Of a DNA stretch of 64,000 nucleotides, positions 34,351-43,966 are shown one piece after another; position 1 is the stretch's first letter, and every line of letters starts with the position of its first letter. Origin of the DNA: CPC320 sp002684375 (GTDB lineage Bacteria; Pseudomonadota; Alphaproteobacteria; Rhodobacterales; Rhodobacteraceae); NCBI GenBank assembly GCA_965662545.1, contig CBFIHZ010000002.1, positions 124,001-188,000 on the forward strand, written 5' to 3'. The notes under the pieces were generated by a model, which made no database searches, was not told where the DNA came from, and saw nothing but the letters and a program-made list of their open reading frames with translations. Both the position numbers and the translations under genes were made by a program.

Positions 34351-35005
34351 CGTGCCCTATTGGCAACATGCGGGTTTCATAAGCCGGGTTCGCCGCCTCG
34401 AGTGCAACAACATCTCCCATCCGCTTGAAGCGCTTCAAAGTTGCTTCATACCCTTCGATCTGGGCCACCACGATATCGCCATTTTCAGCAGTGTTGGTTT
34501 CCCGTATCACCACAATATCACCCTCGTTGATACCGGCGTTGATCATCGAGTCACCCTTAACCTCAAGCGCGTAATGTTGGCCTTGCCCCGAAAGCATCTG
34601 CGCCGGAACCGTCACTTGTTGGGCATCATCCGCGATAGCTTCCATCGGGATGCCGGCGGCAATACGCCCGATCAAAGGCAATTGCTGGCTTTGTGAGCTG
34701 TCGATTTTGCGCGCCGCTGTCGGCGCTGGTCCATCGGGTTTGCCACCATCAATTAATTTTGGTGTGAAACCGGTTTTCATCTCACCCAGAGAGTCAGGCA
34801 ATTTCACAACCTCGATTGCCCGCGCCCGATGCGCCAGTCTGCGGATAAAACCACGTTCTTCCAGCGCTGTTATCAGCCGGTGTATGCCCGATTTCGAGCG
34901 CAGATCGAGCGCTTCCTTCATTTCGTCAAACGATGGTGGTACGCCGTCTTTTTGCACCCGCTTATGGATAAACTCGAGTAAATCGCGTTGCTTTTTTGTC
35001 AACAT
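34307..35005 (-). CDS. lexA: SOS repressor LexA
   Basis: A 232-residue LexA of the alphaproteobacterial type. The N-terminal winged helix-turn-helix is LLEFIHKRV to SGIHRLITALEERGFI; the self-cleavage bond is Ala-Gly in RIAAGIPMEA near residue 116; the catalytic Ser lies in KGDSMINAGI and the Lys in EATLKRFKR. RecA-stimulated autocleavage lifts repression of SOS genes. An SOS box stands 33 bases upstream, so it represses itself. Its 3' end overlaps comEC on the other strand. Confidence 0.96.
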   Translation of the reverse strand: MLTKKQRDLLEFIHKRVQKDGVPPSFDEMKEALDLRSKSGIHRLITALEERGFIRRLAHRARAIEVVKLPDSLGEMKTGFTPKLIDGGKPDGPAPTAARKIDSSQSQQLPLIGRIAAGIPMEAIADDAQQVTVPAQMLSGQGQHYALEVKGDSMINAGINEGDIVVIRETNTAENGDIVVAQIEGYEATLKRFKRMGDVVALEAANPAYETRMLPIGHVKVQGRLVGLIRSY

Positions 35006-35037
35006 GTTCGAACCTCTATCACGCCTTGTCTCGTAAT

Positions 35038-35052
35038 GTTCTACTCATGTTC
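35038..35052. promoter_or_regulatory. SOS box, GTTC-N7-GTTC
   Basis: GTTC, TACTCAT, GTTC is an exact match to the direct-repeat operator that LexA binds in alphaproteobacteria. It ends 33 bases before the lexA start, in the 90-base gap between moeA and lexA, and shows that lexA has its own regulated promoter apart from the trp-mo operon. Confidence 0.9.
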
Positions 35053-35095
35053 TTGTTTTGTGTCAAGTTGGATGGGTATTTTCGTCGAATTCATC

Positions 35096-36268
35096 TCATA
35101 AAAGAATATAAGGCACTTCGGCACCGGCGCCGAGTGCGGGCGCGTGTGGCGGGCGCACCAAAAGTGCATTTGCCTGCGCCAAGACGCTTAATAACGCGCT
35201 GTCTTGTCGGTCAAATGGGGTTAATTGACCGTTTGAAAAGCTGGCCCGCATATAGTGTTCACGCGGACCGTTTCGAGCAATCGCGCAAGCCAAAGGCGCC
35301 AGAGTGTGGCGGGTTTGTTCAGCGGGCAATCCGAGCATGTGACGGATCACCGGCGTTAGAAAAACATGACCGCACACCATGGATGAGACCGGATTACCGG
35401 GCAGTCCGATCATGGGCGTATCTTTAATCCGTCCCGCCATCAGGGGTTTGCCGGGGCGCATCGCCACTTTATAAAAAGACTGCTGCATTCCCAAAGATTT
35501 TCCAGCCTTAGCAACAAGGTCGTGATCACCCACCGAGGCCCCCCCTATCGTCACGATTAGATCTGCTGTCAGGGCCAATTCGAACACCATTTGCAGGGCG
35601 GGGATGGTGTCGCGGGCAATGGGCAGTATGCGAACCGCTGCGCCGCTTTCTTCAAGTAGGGCTTTTAAACCAAAACAATTCGAGGCGATAATCTGGTCGT
35701 CGCGGGGGTTTTGGCCAGGCATGACCAATTCATCGCCAGTCGATATCACAGCGACAACCGGTTTGCGCCGGACCGGTACAAGCGGGTGGTTCATTGACGC
35801 AAGCAGCGCAACATCCGCAGGACTGAGCCGCCGTGGCGCCGCGATCACCTCACCGCGTTTGAAATCTGATCCGGACGGACGAATATGTGTTTTGGGGTCA
35901 ACCTCAGTCACAACAATCATGCCATCTGCATCGCGTTTCACATCTTCTTGGATGACCACATGTTGTGCGCCTTGCGGCAGGGGGGCGCCGGTGAAAATCC
36001 GCACCGCTTCCCCCGCGCCAACCATGCCTGAGAATCGGTGGCCGGCTGCCGCCTCGCCAATCACCCGATAACGCGCGCCTGGTGCAAGGCCCGCAGTTTG
36101 CACCGCATAGCCATCCATCGCCGAAGCGGCGAACGGCGGTTGATCGCGCGCGGCCTCAACAGGACGTGCAAGCACGCGCCCTGCCGCAAGATGTAAGGGC
36201 ACGATTTCTTCCGGTCCCGGCTCGACTAACGCTGTAAGGGATTCAAGCGCCTCGGATACGCTGATCAT
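35096..36268 (-). CDS. moeA: molybdopterin molybdenumtransferase MoeA
   Basis: A 390-residue gephyrin-type enzyme that inserts molybdenum into adenylated molybdopterin. AASAMDGYAVQ near residue 47, AVISTGDELVMPGQ near 180 and VTIGGASVGDHDLV near 240 are the family's MPT-binding and catalytic blocks, followed by PMIGLPGNPVSSMV. Length is normal. Its start overlaps the moaC stop by 4 bases, so it is the tail of the trpGDC-moaC-moeA operon. Confidence 0.95.
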   Translation of the reverse strand: MISVSEALESLTALVEPGPEEIVPLHLAAGRVLARPVEAARDQPPFAASAMDGYAVQTAGLAPGARYRVIGEAAAGHRFSGMVGAGEAVRIFTGAPLPQGAQHVVIQEDVKRDADGMIVVTEVDPKTHIRPSGSDFKRGEVIAAPRRLSPADVALLASMNHPLVPVRRKPVVAVISTGDELVMPGQNPRDDQIIASNCFGLKALLEESGAAVRILPIARDTIPALQMVFELALTADLIVTIGGASVGDHDLVAKAGKSLGMQQSFYKVAMRPGKPLMAGRIKDTPMIGLPGNPVSSMVCGHVFLTPVIRHMLGLPAEQTRHTLAPLACAIARNGPREHYMRASFSNGQLTPFDRQDSALLSVLAQANALLVRPPHAPALGAGAEVPYILL

Positions 36269-36741
36269 AACGCCTCATAACGCCCTGATTTTCCGCCATC
36301 TTTCAAGACAACGTGGATGCCGCCGATCTCCATTGCCTTATCCACCGCCTTGGCCATGTCATAGATTGTTAAAGCTGTGATACTCACCGCACTTAACGCC
36401 TCCATTTCCACACCGGTTTGACCAGTGGTCTTGACTGTCGCGTGAATACGCACACCGGGCAATGTTGTATCAGGGGTCAATTCGATCGCCACTTTGCTGA
36501 TCGGCAACGGGTGACACAAGGGGATCAGGTCGGATGTTTTCTTGGCACCCATAATCCCTGCCAGCCGGGCAACCCCCAGAACATCGCCTTTTTTAGCGCG
36601 ATTTTCAACAATGATATCATAAGTTTCTTGCGCCATTTTAATGTAACACACGGCTTCGGCAATTCGGGATGTGATGGCTTTTTCGGACACGTCGACCATA
36701 TGCGCCGCGCCCTGACCGTCAAAATGGGTGAGGTCCGCCAT
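36265..36741 (-). CDS. moaC: cyclic pyranopterin monophosphate synthase MoaC
   Basis: A 158-residue protein of early molybdenum-cofactor synthesis. KKGDVLGVARLAGIMGAKK and LIPLCHPLPI contain the substrate-binding lysine and histidine; GVEMEALSAVSITALTIYDM and the closing KDGGKSGRY complete the active site. It is joined by overlaps to trpC upstream (1 base) and moeA downstream (4 bases). The mix of trp and moa/moe genes in one operon is typical of related Roseobacters. Confidence 0.96.
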   Translation of the reverse strand: MADLTHFDGQGAAHMVDVSEKAITSRIAEAVCYIKMAQETYDIIVENRAKKGDVLGVARLAGIMGAKKTSDLIPLCHPLPISKVAIELTPDTTLPGVRIHATVKTTGQTGVEMEALSAVSITALTIYDMAKAVDKAMEIGGIHVVLKDGGKSGRYEAL

Positions 36742-37553
36742 TACGCTGCCCCCGCCAGTGCCGGGTTGGCCAGCAGGCTGCGCGTCGCCTGCTCTACATC
36801 CGGTTGCCGCATCAGGCTTTCTCCGATTAAAAAGCTTCGGGCGCCAAAGCTGGCCATTGCTGCCAGATCAGCCGCCGTGCTCAGACCCGATTCCGACACC
36901 AAATGACGCCCTTCGGGCACTCTTTGCGACAGAATGCGGGTGGTATCGAGGCTGGTTTCAAAGGTTTTCAGATTGCGATTGTTGACCCCGATCAAAGGCG
37001 ATGACAGCCTAAGCGCCCGATCCATTTCTGCACCATCATGCACTTCGATCAACACGTCCATGCCCCAGTCAAATGCGGCCTGTTCCAATTCGGCGGCCTG
37101 CGCATCCGACACCGAGGCCATGATGATCAAAATACAATCCGCGCCCAGAGCCCGCGCCTCGGCAACCTGATAGGTGTCATACATGAAATCTTTGCGCAAT
37201 ACCGGCAGGTTGGTCGCCGCTCGCGCTGACGACAAAAACGATTTTGCACCCTGAAAACTCGGGGTATCCGTCAGAATCGACAGGCAGCAAGCCCCCCCCG
37301 TCTCATAGGCTCGAGCCAGTTCTGCGGCATCAAAATCGGCGCGGATCAAACCTTTTGAAGGGCTGGCTTTCTTCACCTCGGCGATCAGGCCATAACCGGC
37401 GCTTGCAGCCTGTATCAAGGCTGTGGCGAAGCCCCGTGGCGGGCTGGCCTCGCGCGCCTCAGATTCTATTTCAGTCAGAGGTTTTAAGGCTTTGTCGGCG
37501 GCCACCTCCTGCAGTTTATAGGCTTTTATTTTGTCGAGAATAGTCAAGCTCAT
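36741..37553 (-). CDS. trpC: indole-3-glycerol-phosphate synthase
   Basis: A 270-residue TIM barrel that closes the indole ring in tryptophan synthesis. EVKKASPSKGLI near residue 60 holds the catalytic lysine, LRKDFMYDTYQV the next lysine, and IGVNNRNLKTFE plus LVSESGL the phosphate-binding end. It is the monofunctional form, not fused to TrpF. Overlaps of 4 bases with trpD and 1 base with moaC place it mid-operon. Confidence 0.96.
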   Translation of the reverse strand: MSLTILDKIKAYKLQEVAADKALKPLTEIESEAREASPPRGFATALIQAASAGYGLIAEVKKASPSKGLIRADFDAAELARAYETGGACCLSILTDTPSFQGAKSFLSSARAATNLPVLRKDFMYDTYQVAEARALGADCILIIMASVSDAQAAELEQAAFDWGMDVLIEVHDGAEMDRALRLSSPLIGVNNRNLKTFETSLDTTRILSQRVPEGRHLVSESGLSTAADLAAMASFGARSFLIGESLMRQPDVEQATRSLLANPALAGAA

Positions 37554-38572
37554 GAAGTCTCCGATGTGATCCGGGCAACGGTGTCGATTTTATCCTTTGC
37601 GGCCCCGCTGTCGATACTGTGTCGGGCCATGTCTACAGCTTGGACGTTGTCATCTGCAACACCGGCCACGATCAGGGCTGCGGCGGCATTCAGCAGCACT
37701 GCATCGCGGTATGCGCTGTGTGCTCCGTTCAACAGCGCCCGAAACGCGGTGGCGTTATGGGCTGGGCTCCCACCAAGAATAGTCTCGAACGGATGTACGG
37801 GCAGCCCAAAGTCATCGGGGTGTATCTCGGCCTCGGCCACGCTGCCATCCGTGTCGAGCATCGCAACCCAACTGACGCCGGTGATGGTCAATTCATCGGT
37901 ACCATCGCTGCCGTGAACCAGCCAAGCGCGCTCAGAGCCAAGCTGCTCAAGGGTTTGCGCCATTGGCAAGATTAAATCTCGGCTGAACGCACCCGTGAGT
38001 TGGCGTTTGACACCAGCAGGATTGGTCAGCGGGCCAAGAATGTTGAAAATCGTGCGGGTGCCCAATTCAGCGCGGACCGGCCCGACATGGGCCATGGCGG
38101 GATGGTGCATCGGTGCCATCATAAAGCCAATACCAGCACTGTTTAAAGATTTTTCCACGAGGTCCGGGCCAACCATGACATTGATGCCCATCTGCGACAG
38201 GGCGTCTGCAGCGCCGGATTTTGACGACAGGTTGCGATTGCCGTGTTTGGCGACAGGAACACCGGCCCCGGCAACCACGAAGGCCGTGGCGGTGGAAATG
38301 TTCAGCGTGCCCTTACCATCGCCGCCGGTACCGACAATATCCATTGCGCCTTTCGGCGCGCGCACACGGTGGCATTTGGCCCGCATCACAGCGGCCGCGG
38401 CAGCATATTCTTCGACGGTTTCGCCGCGCGTGCGCATGGCCATCAACAGCCCCCCAATTTGACTGGGTGTGGCCTGTCCTGCAAACAGCGCGCTAAAGGC
38501 GCTCTCGGCCTCGGCACGGGTCAACGGCCGGTCGGCAGCGGCACCGATAAGGGTTTTCAGCTGTTCGCTCAT
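37550..38572 (-). CDS. trpD: anthranilate phosphoribosyltransferase
   Basis: A 340-residue enzyme joining anthranilate to PRPP. DIVGTGGDGKGTLNISTAT near residue 80 is the PRPP loop and VAKHGNRNLSSKSGAADAL the anthranilate and metal site. Length is normal. ATGA overlaps with trpG upstream and trpC downstream indicate translational coupling. Confidence 0.96.
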   Translation of the reverse strand: MSEQLKTLIGAAADRPLTRAEAESAFSALFAGQATPSQIGGLLMAMRTRGETVEEYAAAAAVMRAKCHRVRAPKGAMDIVGTGGDGKGTLNISTATAFVVAGAGVPVAKHGNRNLSSKSGAADALSQMGINVMVGPDLVEKSLNSAGIGFMMAPMHHPAMAHVGPVRAELGTRTIFNILGPLTNPAGVKRQLTGAFSRDLILPMAQTLEQLGSERAWLVHGSDGTDELTITGVSWVAMLDTDGSVAEAEIHPDDFGLPVHPFETILGGSPAHNATAFRALLNGAHSAYRDAVLLNAAAALIVAGVADDNVQAVDMARHSIDSGAAKDKIDTVARITSETS

Positions 38573-39150
38573 GCTGCAACTTTCATTGTTTTGAGAAAAT
38601 TATCAAAAAGCGCATGCCCGTGTTCGGATGCGATTGATTCGGGGTGGAACTGCACCCCGTGGATCGGCACGTCGCGGTGTTGCAGCCCCATAATAGTGCC
38701 ATCCTCGAGTTCAGCTGTCACCTCAAGACACGCGGGCAGGCTCGCGCGTTCAACCACCAAAGAATGGTACCGCGTTGCCTCAAACGGATTGGGCAATCCG
38801 GCAAATAAACCTTTTGCGCGATGCTGCATCCGGCCCATTTTACCGTGTACAATCTCGTGGCAGCGCACCACGCGCCCTCCGAAGGCCTGCCCGATGGTTT
38901 GATGACCCAAACAGACGCCCAACAGCGGTGTCAGCGTGGCTGCTGCGGCCGCTGTAAGACCCAGACAGACCCCGGCTTTATCCGGGTCGCACGGGCCCGG
39001 CGCCAAGACTATTCCTGTAGGTTTCATCGCCATCGCCTCTTCGACTGTCACCGCGTCATTGCGTCTTACCACAACATCGGCCCCCAACTCCCCCAAATAA
39101 TGCACCACATTATAAGTGAAACTGTCATAATTATCGATCAGTAGCAGCAT
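38569..39150 (-). CDS. trpG: anthranilate synthase glutaminase component
   Basis: A 193-residue class I glutamine amidotransferase. LLGVCLGHQTIGQAFGG has the nucleophilic cysteine near residue 80, and VQFHPESIASEHG near 165 the His and Glu. It supplies ammonia to TrpE, which is encoded separately about 1.4 kb away on the same strand, and may also serve PabB. It heads the trpGDC-moaC-moeA operon, divergent from the YibQ-like gene; the operon promoter lies in the 136 bases between. Confidence 0.93.
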   Translation of the reverse strand: MLLLIDNYDSFTYNVVHYLGELGADVVVRRNDAVTVEEAMAMKPTGIVLAPGPCDPDKAGVCLGLTAAAAATLTPLLGVCLGHQTIGQAFGGRVVRCHEIVHGKMGRMQHRAKGLFAGLPNPFEATRYHSLVVERASLPACLEVTAELEDGTIMGLQHRDVPIHGVQFHPESIASEHGHALFDNFLKTMKVAA

Positions 39151-39286
39151 TTTTTACGTCTTTGCTCTAAAGGGGCTAGAGGCCCGGGCCTTGGTCGCGA
39201 TATACATGGTCAGGGTTGCGTCCCACCGTCAAGGGGCGCAAGAGTTAAAAACGGTGTGTTGTGAAAAAGAAGCGAGGAACAACGAC

Positions 39287-40525
39287 GTGACACGTGGTAT
39301 GGTAATCGGTATGATCTGCGGTTTCATTGTCGCGGTGGCCGCGCTTGCCGGTCTGTCTTTGCTGACAGGCTTGCAGGACGGAGTTGCAGAGGGCCCTTCA
39401 GAGCCGCCCGAGGTCACCTCGAATCTGTCAAACGCACGCTTGGTTCCGGCCACTGATGTGATTGCGGTCAGCCCTTTGAGCGTGGTGAAAGACGCTTCTA
39501 AACCCGTCGGACCCGAACTGATGGCCCGCGCGCCGGACAACCCACAACTCTGGTCGGGCCGATTGGAAGTTGTTGGGATCGCTTTCCCTGAATTTGCCGC
39601 AGCGCCGCAGCAAACCATCCCGCGCAAAGTTTCAACGACGCCGCGTGAAAAAGGCGTCGTAATTGGCAATGCCCGTATGGCGCCGTTTTACCGGAAAATC
39701 CCGACGCCGGTTGCGGGTGTTGTCCCAAATGAAGGACCTGCAAGCAGTCTTACTAGTTTCGCCGCCGACATTAACCGCAAGCGTAAAAACAGCGAAACAG
39801 GTGCCGCCAAGGATCAACCCTTACGCAATAACACGTCTGGGACCAAACCTGCACTGGTGCGGTTTTCCGAGCCTTTAGACATTGACCCTGACAAGCCAAA
39901 AATGTCGATTATCCTGCTGGATGATGGCGCACACAACGTTGATCTCGATATTCTGGAAGCGTTTCCCTATCCGATCACCTTTGCGCTTGATGCCAGTTGG
40001 AAGGGCGCTGCCGTAGCGATGAAAAGCTATCGTCGCCGGGGTTTTGAAGTGATGGTTCTGGCCGAATTTGCCGATGAGGTCAAACCTGATACCGCGCGAA
40101 AGATATTGCAAAATGATCTGCGCAAGTTGCCACAAGCCGTCGCCGTGATGGAAGCACGGCAGGGTGGGGTACAGGCGAGCCTGTCTGTCTCGGATAGAAT
40201 CACCCGACTTTTAAGGGCCACAGGCCACGGGCTGGTTCTGTTTCCAACACCTTTAAACGCGGCCCGGACACTGGCGCAGAAATCTGGTGTTCCAGCGGCC
40301 ACCATTTTTCGGGATTTTGACGGCAAAGGCCAATCCGCTCGGGTGATTCGAAAATTCCTCGATCAGGCCACACGAAAAGCCCGTAGCGATGGGTCGGTTA
40401 TCATGATCGGCAGGGTGCGGTCCGAAACTATAAAAGCCTTGGTGCTTTGGGGGTTACAGAACCGGGTCAACCATGTGGCGCTGGCACCAATCTCGACGGT
40501 GCTGCAGACCGAGGGTCTGCAGTGA
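39287..40525 (+). CDS. divergent polysaccharide deacetylase (YibQ/DUF610) family protein
   Basis: A 412-residue protein with an N-terminal anchor or signal (GMVIGMICGFIVAVAALAGL), a long low-complexity linker (about 40-195) and a C-terminal domain starting MSIILLDDGAHN. The last part has the fold of polysaccharide deacetylases but only part of the usual metal site (DD at its start). It should act in the periplasm; a role in cell-envelope turnover is a family guess. The GTG at 39287 is chosen because GAGGA lies 8 bases upstream. Its 3' end converges with trpE. Confidence 0.8.
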   Translation: MTRGMVIGMICGFIVAVAALAGLSLLTGLQDGVAEGPSEPPEVTSNLSNARLVPATDVIAVSPLSVVKDASKPVGPELMARAPDNPQLWSGRLEVVGIAFPEFAAAPQQTIPRKVSTTPREKGVVIGNARMAPFYRKIPTPVAGVVPNEGPASSLTSFAADINRKRKNSETGAAKDQPLRNNTSGTKPALVRFSEPLDIDPDKPKMSIILLDDGAHNVDLDILEAFPYPITFALDASWKGAAVAMKSYRRRGFEVMVLAEFADEVKPDTARKILQNDLRKLPQAVAVMEARQGGVQASLSVSDRITRLLRATGHGLVLFPTPLNAARTLAQKSGVPAATIFRDFDGKGQSARVIRKFLDQATRKARSDGSVIMIGRVRSETIKALVLWGLQNRVNHVALAPISTVLQTEGLQ

Positions 40526-40536
40526 GCCGAAAACGC

Positions 40537-42048
40537 CTAGCTGTTTGATCCGCCGTTAAAGCGGGCTGCGTCCGCCGCAGCGCGACGGATCGCGTTCGAT
40601 TTATCAATGGTTTCTTGATGCTCGGCCTCGGGGTCACTGTCATAGACGATTCCGCCGCCAGCCTGAATATACAGCTTCTTATCTTTGATCACCGCTGTAC
40701 GCAGCGCAATACACATATCCATATCACCGCCGGCGCTGATATAGCCTAAGCCACCGCCGTAAATACCGCGCTTTTCCGGCTCTAACTCGTCGATAATTTC
40801 CATTGCCCGGACTTTTGGCGCGCCGCTCACTGTTCCGGCGGGCATACCGGCAAAAAATGCCGATAGCGCATCTTGATCATCGGCCAGTGTGCCGACGACG
40901 TTTGATACAATATGCATCACATGCGAATAGCGCTCTATGGTGAATTCCTCGGTTGGCCGCACGGTGCCTATTTTTGCAACCCGCCCTACATCATTGCGCC
41001 CCAGATCAAGCAACATCAGGTGCTCTGCCAATTCTTTTTCATCAGCCAAAAGGTCGGCTTCCAAGGCCCGGTCTTCTTCGGGGGTTGCGCCCCGTCGACG
41101 GGTTCCGGCAATCGGCCGGATCGTTACTTCTTGACCGAATACCCTCACGAGAATTTCGGGGCTGGCACCCACCACTTGAAAGCCCCCGAAATTAAAATAG
41201 AACATAAAAGGTGATGGGTTGGTCTGGCGCAGTGACCGATACAATGAAAACGGCGGCAGGGGGAAATCCTGCGTCCAGCGCTGAGAGGGGACCACCTGAA
41301 AAATATCGCCCGCGCGAATGTAATCCTTGGCCTTTTCAACTGCCGATAGATAGGCGGATTTGGTAAAATTTGAGACCGGCGGCGCAATGTCTGCCGCCTC
41401 TCCTAGATCGCGGTTGACCTGCGGCAACGCCCGTTCAAGGTCCCGCACCGCATCCATAACCCGTTCTGCGGCCTGCGCGTAAGCGGCACGGGCGGATTGT
41501 CCGTCACTGACCCAGGCGGGCGATACCACCGTCACCTCGCTCTTGACGCCGTCAAGCACCACGATCACCGACGGGCGCAACATCACAGCATCAGGCAGCC
41601 CCAGCGGATCCGGGTTTATATTTGGCAGATGTTCCACCAACCGGATCATGTCATAGCCCAGATAGCCAAAAAACCCAGCGGCGGCTTGCGGCATATCTTC
41701 GGGAAGATTGATACGGCTTTCGTCAATCAAGGCGCGCAAGACATCCAGTGGCGGACCCTTTTGTGGCTCAAAATGATCTGGATCAAATCGGGCTTGGCGG
41801 TTCACCTGACTGTTGTGGCCGCGGCATGTCCAAATAATGTCGGGCTTCATCCCGATGATCGAATAGCGACCCCGGACCTCGCCCCCGGTCACCGATTCGA
41901 GCATAAAAGCATCGCGCGCTGCGCCGGTGAGCTTCAGCATTAAAGAAACTGGCGTGTCCAGATCAGCCGCAAGACGGGTAAAAACAATCTGGTTCTCACC
42001 CTTTAGATAAGCGGTTTCAAAGCCGTTGAAATCCGGGGTTAGCGCCAT
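40537..42048 (-). CDS. trpE: anthranilate synthase component I
   Basis: A 503-residue chorismate-using enzyme, first step of tryptophan synthesis. IAGTRRRGATPEEDRALEAD, LLDLGRNDVGRVAKIG, and MPAGTVSGAPKVRAMEIID are the chorismate and magnesium sites; the N-terminal LMLKLTGAARDAFMLESVTGG region contains the tryptophan feedback site. It is not fused to TrpG. It lies 24 bases behind the ppiD-like gene and is thus read from that operon; no leader peptide or attenuator is visible. Confidence 0.96.
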   Translation of the reverse strand: MALTPDFNGFETAYLKGENQIVFTRLAADLDTPVSLMLKLTGAARDAFMLESVTGGEVRGRYSIIGMKPDIIWTCRGHNSQVNRQARFDPDHFEPQKGPPLDVLRALIDESRINLPEDMPQAAAGFFGYLGYDMIRLVEHLPNINPDPLGLPDAVMLRPSVIVVLDGVKSEVTVVSPAWVSDGQSARAAYAQAAERVMDAVRDLERALPQVNRDLGEAADIAPPVSNFTKSAYLSAVEKAKDYIRAGDIFQVVPSQRWTQDFPLPPFSLYRSLRQTNPSPFMFYFNFGGFQVVGASPEILVRVFGQEVTIRPIAGTRRRGATPEEDRALEADLLADEKELAEHLMLLDLGRNDVGRVAKIGTVRPTEEFTIERYSHVMHIVSNVVGTLADDQDALSAFFAGMPAGTVSGAPKVRAMEIIDELEPEKRGIYGGGLGYISAGGDMDMCIALRTAVIKDKKLYIQAGGGIVYDSDPEAEHQETIDKSNAIRRAAADAARFNGGSNS

Positions 42049-42072
42049 ATCAGTTCCTTGTAGTCATTCAGG

Positions 42073-43920
42073 TTACTGAAATTGGGCATGAACCGCATTC
42101 AGAGCTTGTTGATCCAATTCAAAGCCAATTCGGCTTTGAAGATCACTGGCAAAGGCGGCAAAAATATCCTGCGACAAGTCATTGATAGCTTGCGCATTGA
42201 TCGCCTCACGCATCTGCCCGTCTAAGTCGGCGTCCGCCTTGCGCGGCAACACCGCATCGAGCCGGACCAAAACAACGCTGTCGGTATCATCCAGCATCGT
42301 CATTGTGCCGGGCTCAGCATCAAAAACCTGCGTCACCAATGCGTTGGGCGCGCCTTCGATGTAATCGCTCCGCGTGCGTTCGGTTTCGATCTGGGCGCGC
42401 AGATCAAGGCTTTCGAAACTGGCGTCGGTGCTCAGGTTGGCCGAAAGCGCCTCACCCTTTCGCCGCAAGTGTACCATGGTCTCATTTTTGGTCCACTGCG
42501 CAATAACCGCCTCGCGCACTGTGTCCAACGGCTTTGGCGCTGGCGGTACAATGGCGTTCAGGCGCAGCGCAAAAATACCGCCGTCAGGCAGGGCGATCAG
42601 TTCGGGAAAGCTGTCTTCGGTCACGGATGCTGCAGCCACTTTAAATTCTTGATAAGCGGCGAGCCCCTGAGAAACGTCGCTGTGCCAATCGATGGTTTGC
42701 AATTCCATATCCGTCTCACCGGCCAATTCTTCCAAAGTGGCTCCGGCAGCCAACAGATCGTCAATATTGGTCACTTGCTCATCAATTTCTCCACGCGCCA
42801 GATCCAACGCCAATTCGTTGCGCAATGGTCCGCTGGCCGCCTCTAAGGACGTGGCTTGGGCTTTCAGGATGCCGTTGACCCGAAACAATGCCGGCCCGAT
42901 AGCGCTGTCAAACGGGCCTACAACCTGATCAAGTTCTGCGGCAAAAACTGCCGCGCCGGCTGCGCCCAAGGCATCTTTGTCCAGATCTCCCATATCGACG
43001 TCGGTCAACGCCAGTCCGCGGTCTTCAACCAGACGGTCAAAAGTGATGGCGTCAACTTCGATCTGGGCTTTGGCCTGCGCGGCCTCGGTGGCGTCGGTAA
43101 AGGCCAACCTGTCGACCAAGCGACGTTCGGGTTTGTTAAAGTCTGACTCACGGGCTTTATACAGCTCGGCAATTGCGGCGTCGCTGACCTCAACCCCGTC
43201 CACCAGTTGTGTCGGTGTAAGTTGGACATAGGAGATCTGCTTGATCTCGGGCGTCGTGTAAAGTTCCAAATTATCGGTGTAGAAGGCTTCCAGCACAGTT
43301 TCGGACGGGGCGACAATGGCCGCATCCAAATCAGTTGCATCAATGCGTGCCCAGGTGAAATTGCGGCGTTCGCCAATGTAATTGAGCAGTTGGTTGGCAT
43401 AGGTATCAGGCATCGTCAGCCCAGATACCACCGCTGCCTCTACCAGTGAGCGGGCAGTTTCCTCGCGCAAGTTGGACTCGAATTCGGCCTCGCTCAGACC
43501 GGCATTTTCAAGGGCGAAACGATAATTATCGCGGCTAAAACTGCCGTCGATGCTTTGAAACGCCGACACGCCGACGACCTGTTTGCGCAGGTTCTCATCG
43601 CCAATGGACAGACCTAAACTGCTGGCTTCGTGATCAATGGCACGTGCAACCAGCAATTGCTGTAAGACTTGTTGGTCGATTCCAAAGGCCTCGGCTTGCT
43701 GAAAACTAATCGGCTGGCCGACCTGTTGTTGAATTCTGCGCAATTCTTCTTGGAGAGCACGCACATATCGCTGCACTTCGATCTGTTTGTCGCCGACCGC
43801 TCCAACAGACCGGATATTGCCAGATAGGTTGGTGGCGCCAAAGCCCGCCAATCCGACAATCAGTAAGGCTAAAATAACCCAAACGAATCCTTTGGATATA
43901 GATTTTCCACGCGCTGCCAT
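42073..43920 (-). CDS. PpiD-like peptidylprolyl isomerase
   Basis: A 615-residue inner-membrane-anchored folding factor: a single span near residues 12-30 (GFVWVILALLIVGLAGFGAT), a SurA_N-type helical chaperone region (about 35-210, with FGIDQQVLQQLLVARAIDHEA) and a degenerate parvulin domain in the middle. It is built like PpiD, which helps secreted proteins leaving the Sec translocon. The usual length matches. It sits between the aminotransferase gene and trpE, an arrangement seen in other Roseobacters. Confidence 0.85.
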   Translation of the reverse strand: MAARGKSISKGFVWVILALLIVGLAGFGATNLSGNIRSVGAVGDKQIEVQRYVRALQEELRRIQQQVGQPISFQQAEAFGIDQQVLQQLLVARAIDHEASSLGLSIGDENLRKQVVGVSAFQSIDGSFSRDNYRFALENAGLSEAEFESNLREETARSLVEAAVVSGLTMPDTYANQLLNYIGERRNFTWARIDATDLDAAIVAPSETVLEAFYTDNLELYTTPEIKQISYVQLTPTQLVDGVEVSDAAIAELYKARESDFNKPERRLVDRLAFTDATEAAQAKAQIEVDAITFDRLVEDRGLALTDVDMGDLDKDALGAAGAAVFAAELDQVVGPFDSAIGPALFRVNGILKAQATSLEAASGPLRNELALDLARGEIDEQVTNIDDLLAAGATLEELAGETDMELQTIDWHSDVSQGLAAYQEFKVAAASVTEDSFPELIALPDGGIFALRLNAIVPPAPKPLDTVREAVIAQWTKNETMVHLRRKGEALSANLSTDASFESLDLRAQIETERTRSDYIEGAPNALVTQVFDAEPGTMTMLDDTDSVVLVRLDAVLPRKADADLDGQMREAINAQAINDLSQDIFAAFASDLQSRIGFELDQQALNAVHAQFQ

Positions 43921-43966
43921 ATTGCCTCCTTAAGATCTGTCGGTCTGGATGCCGCTTTGACGCTGT

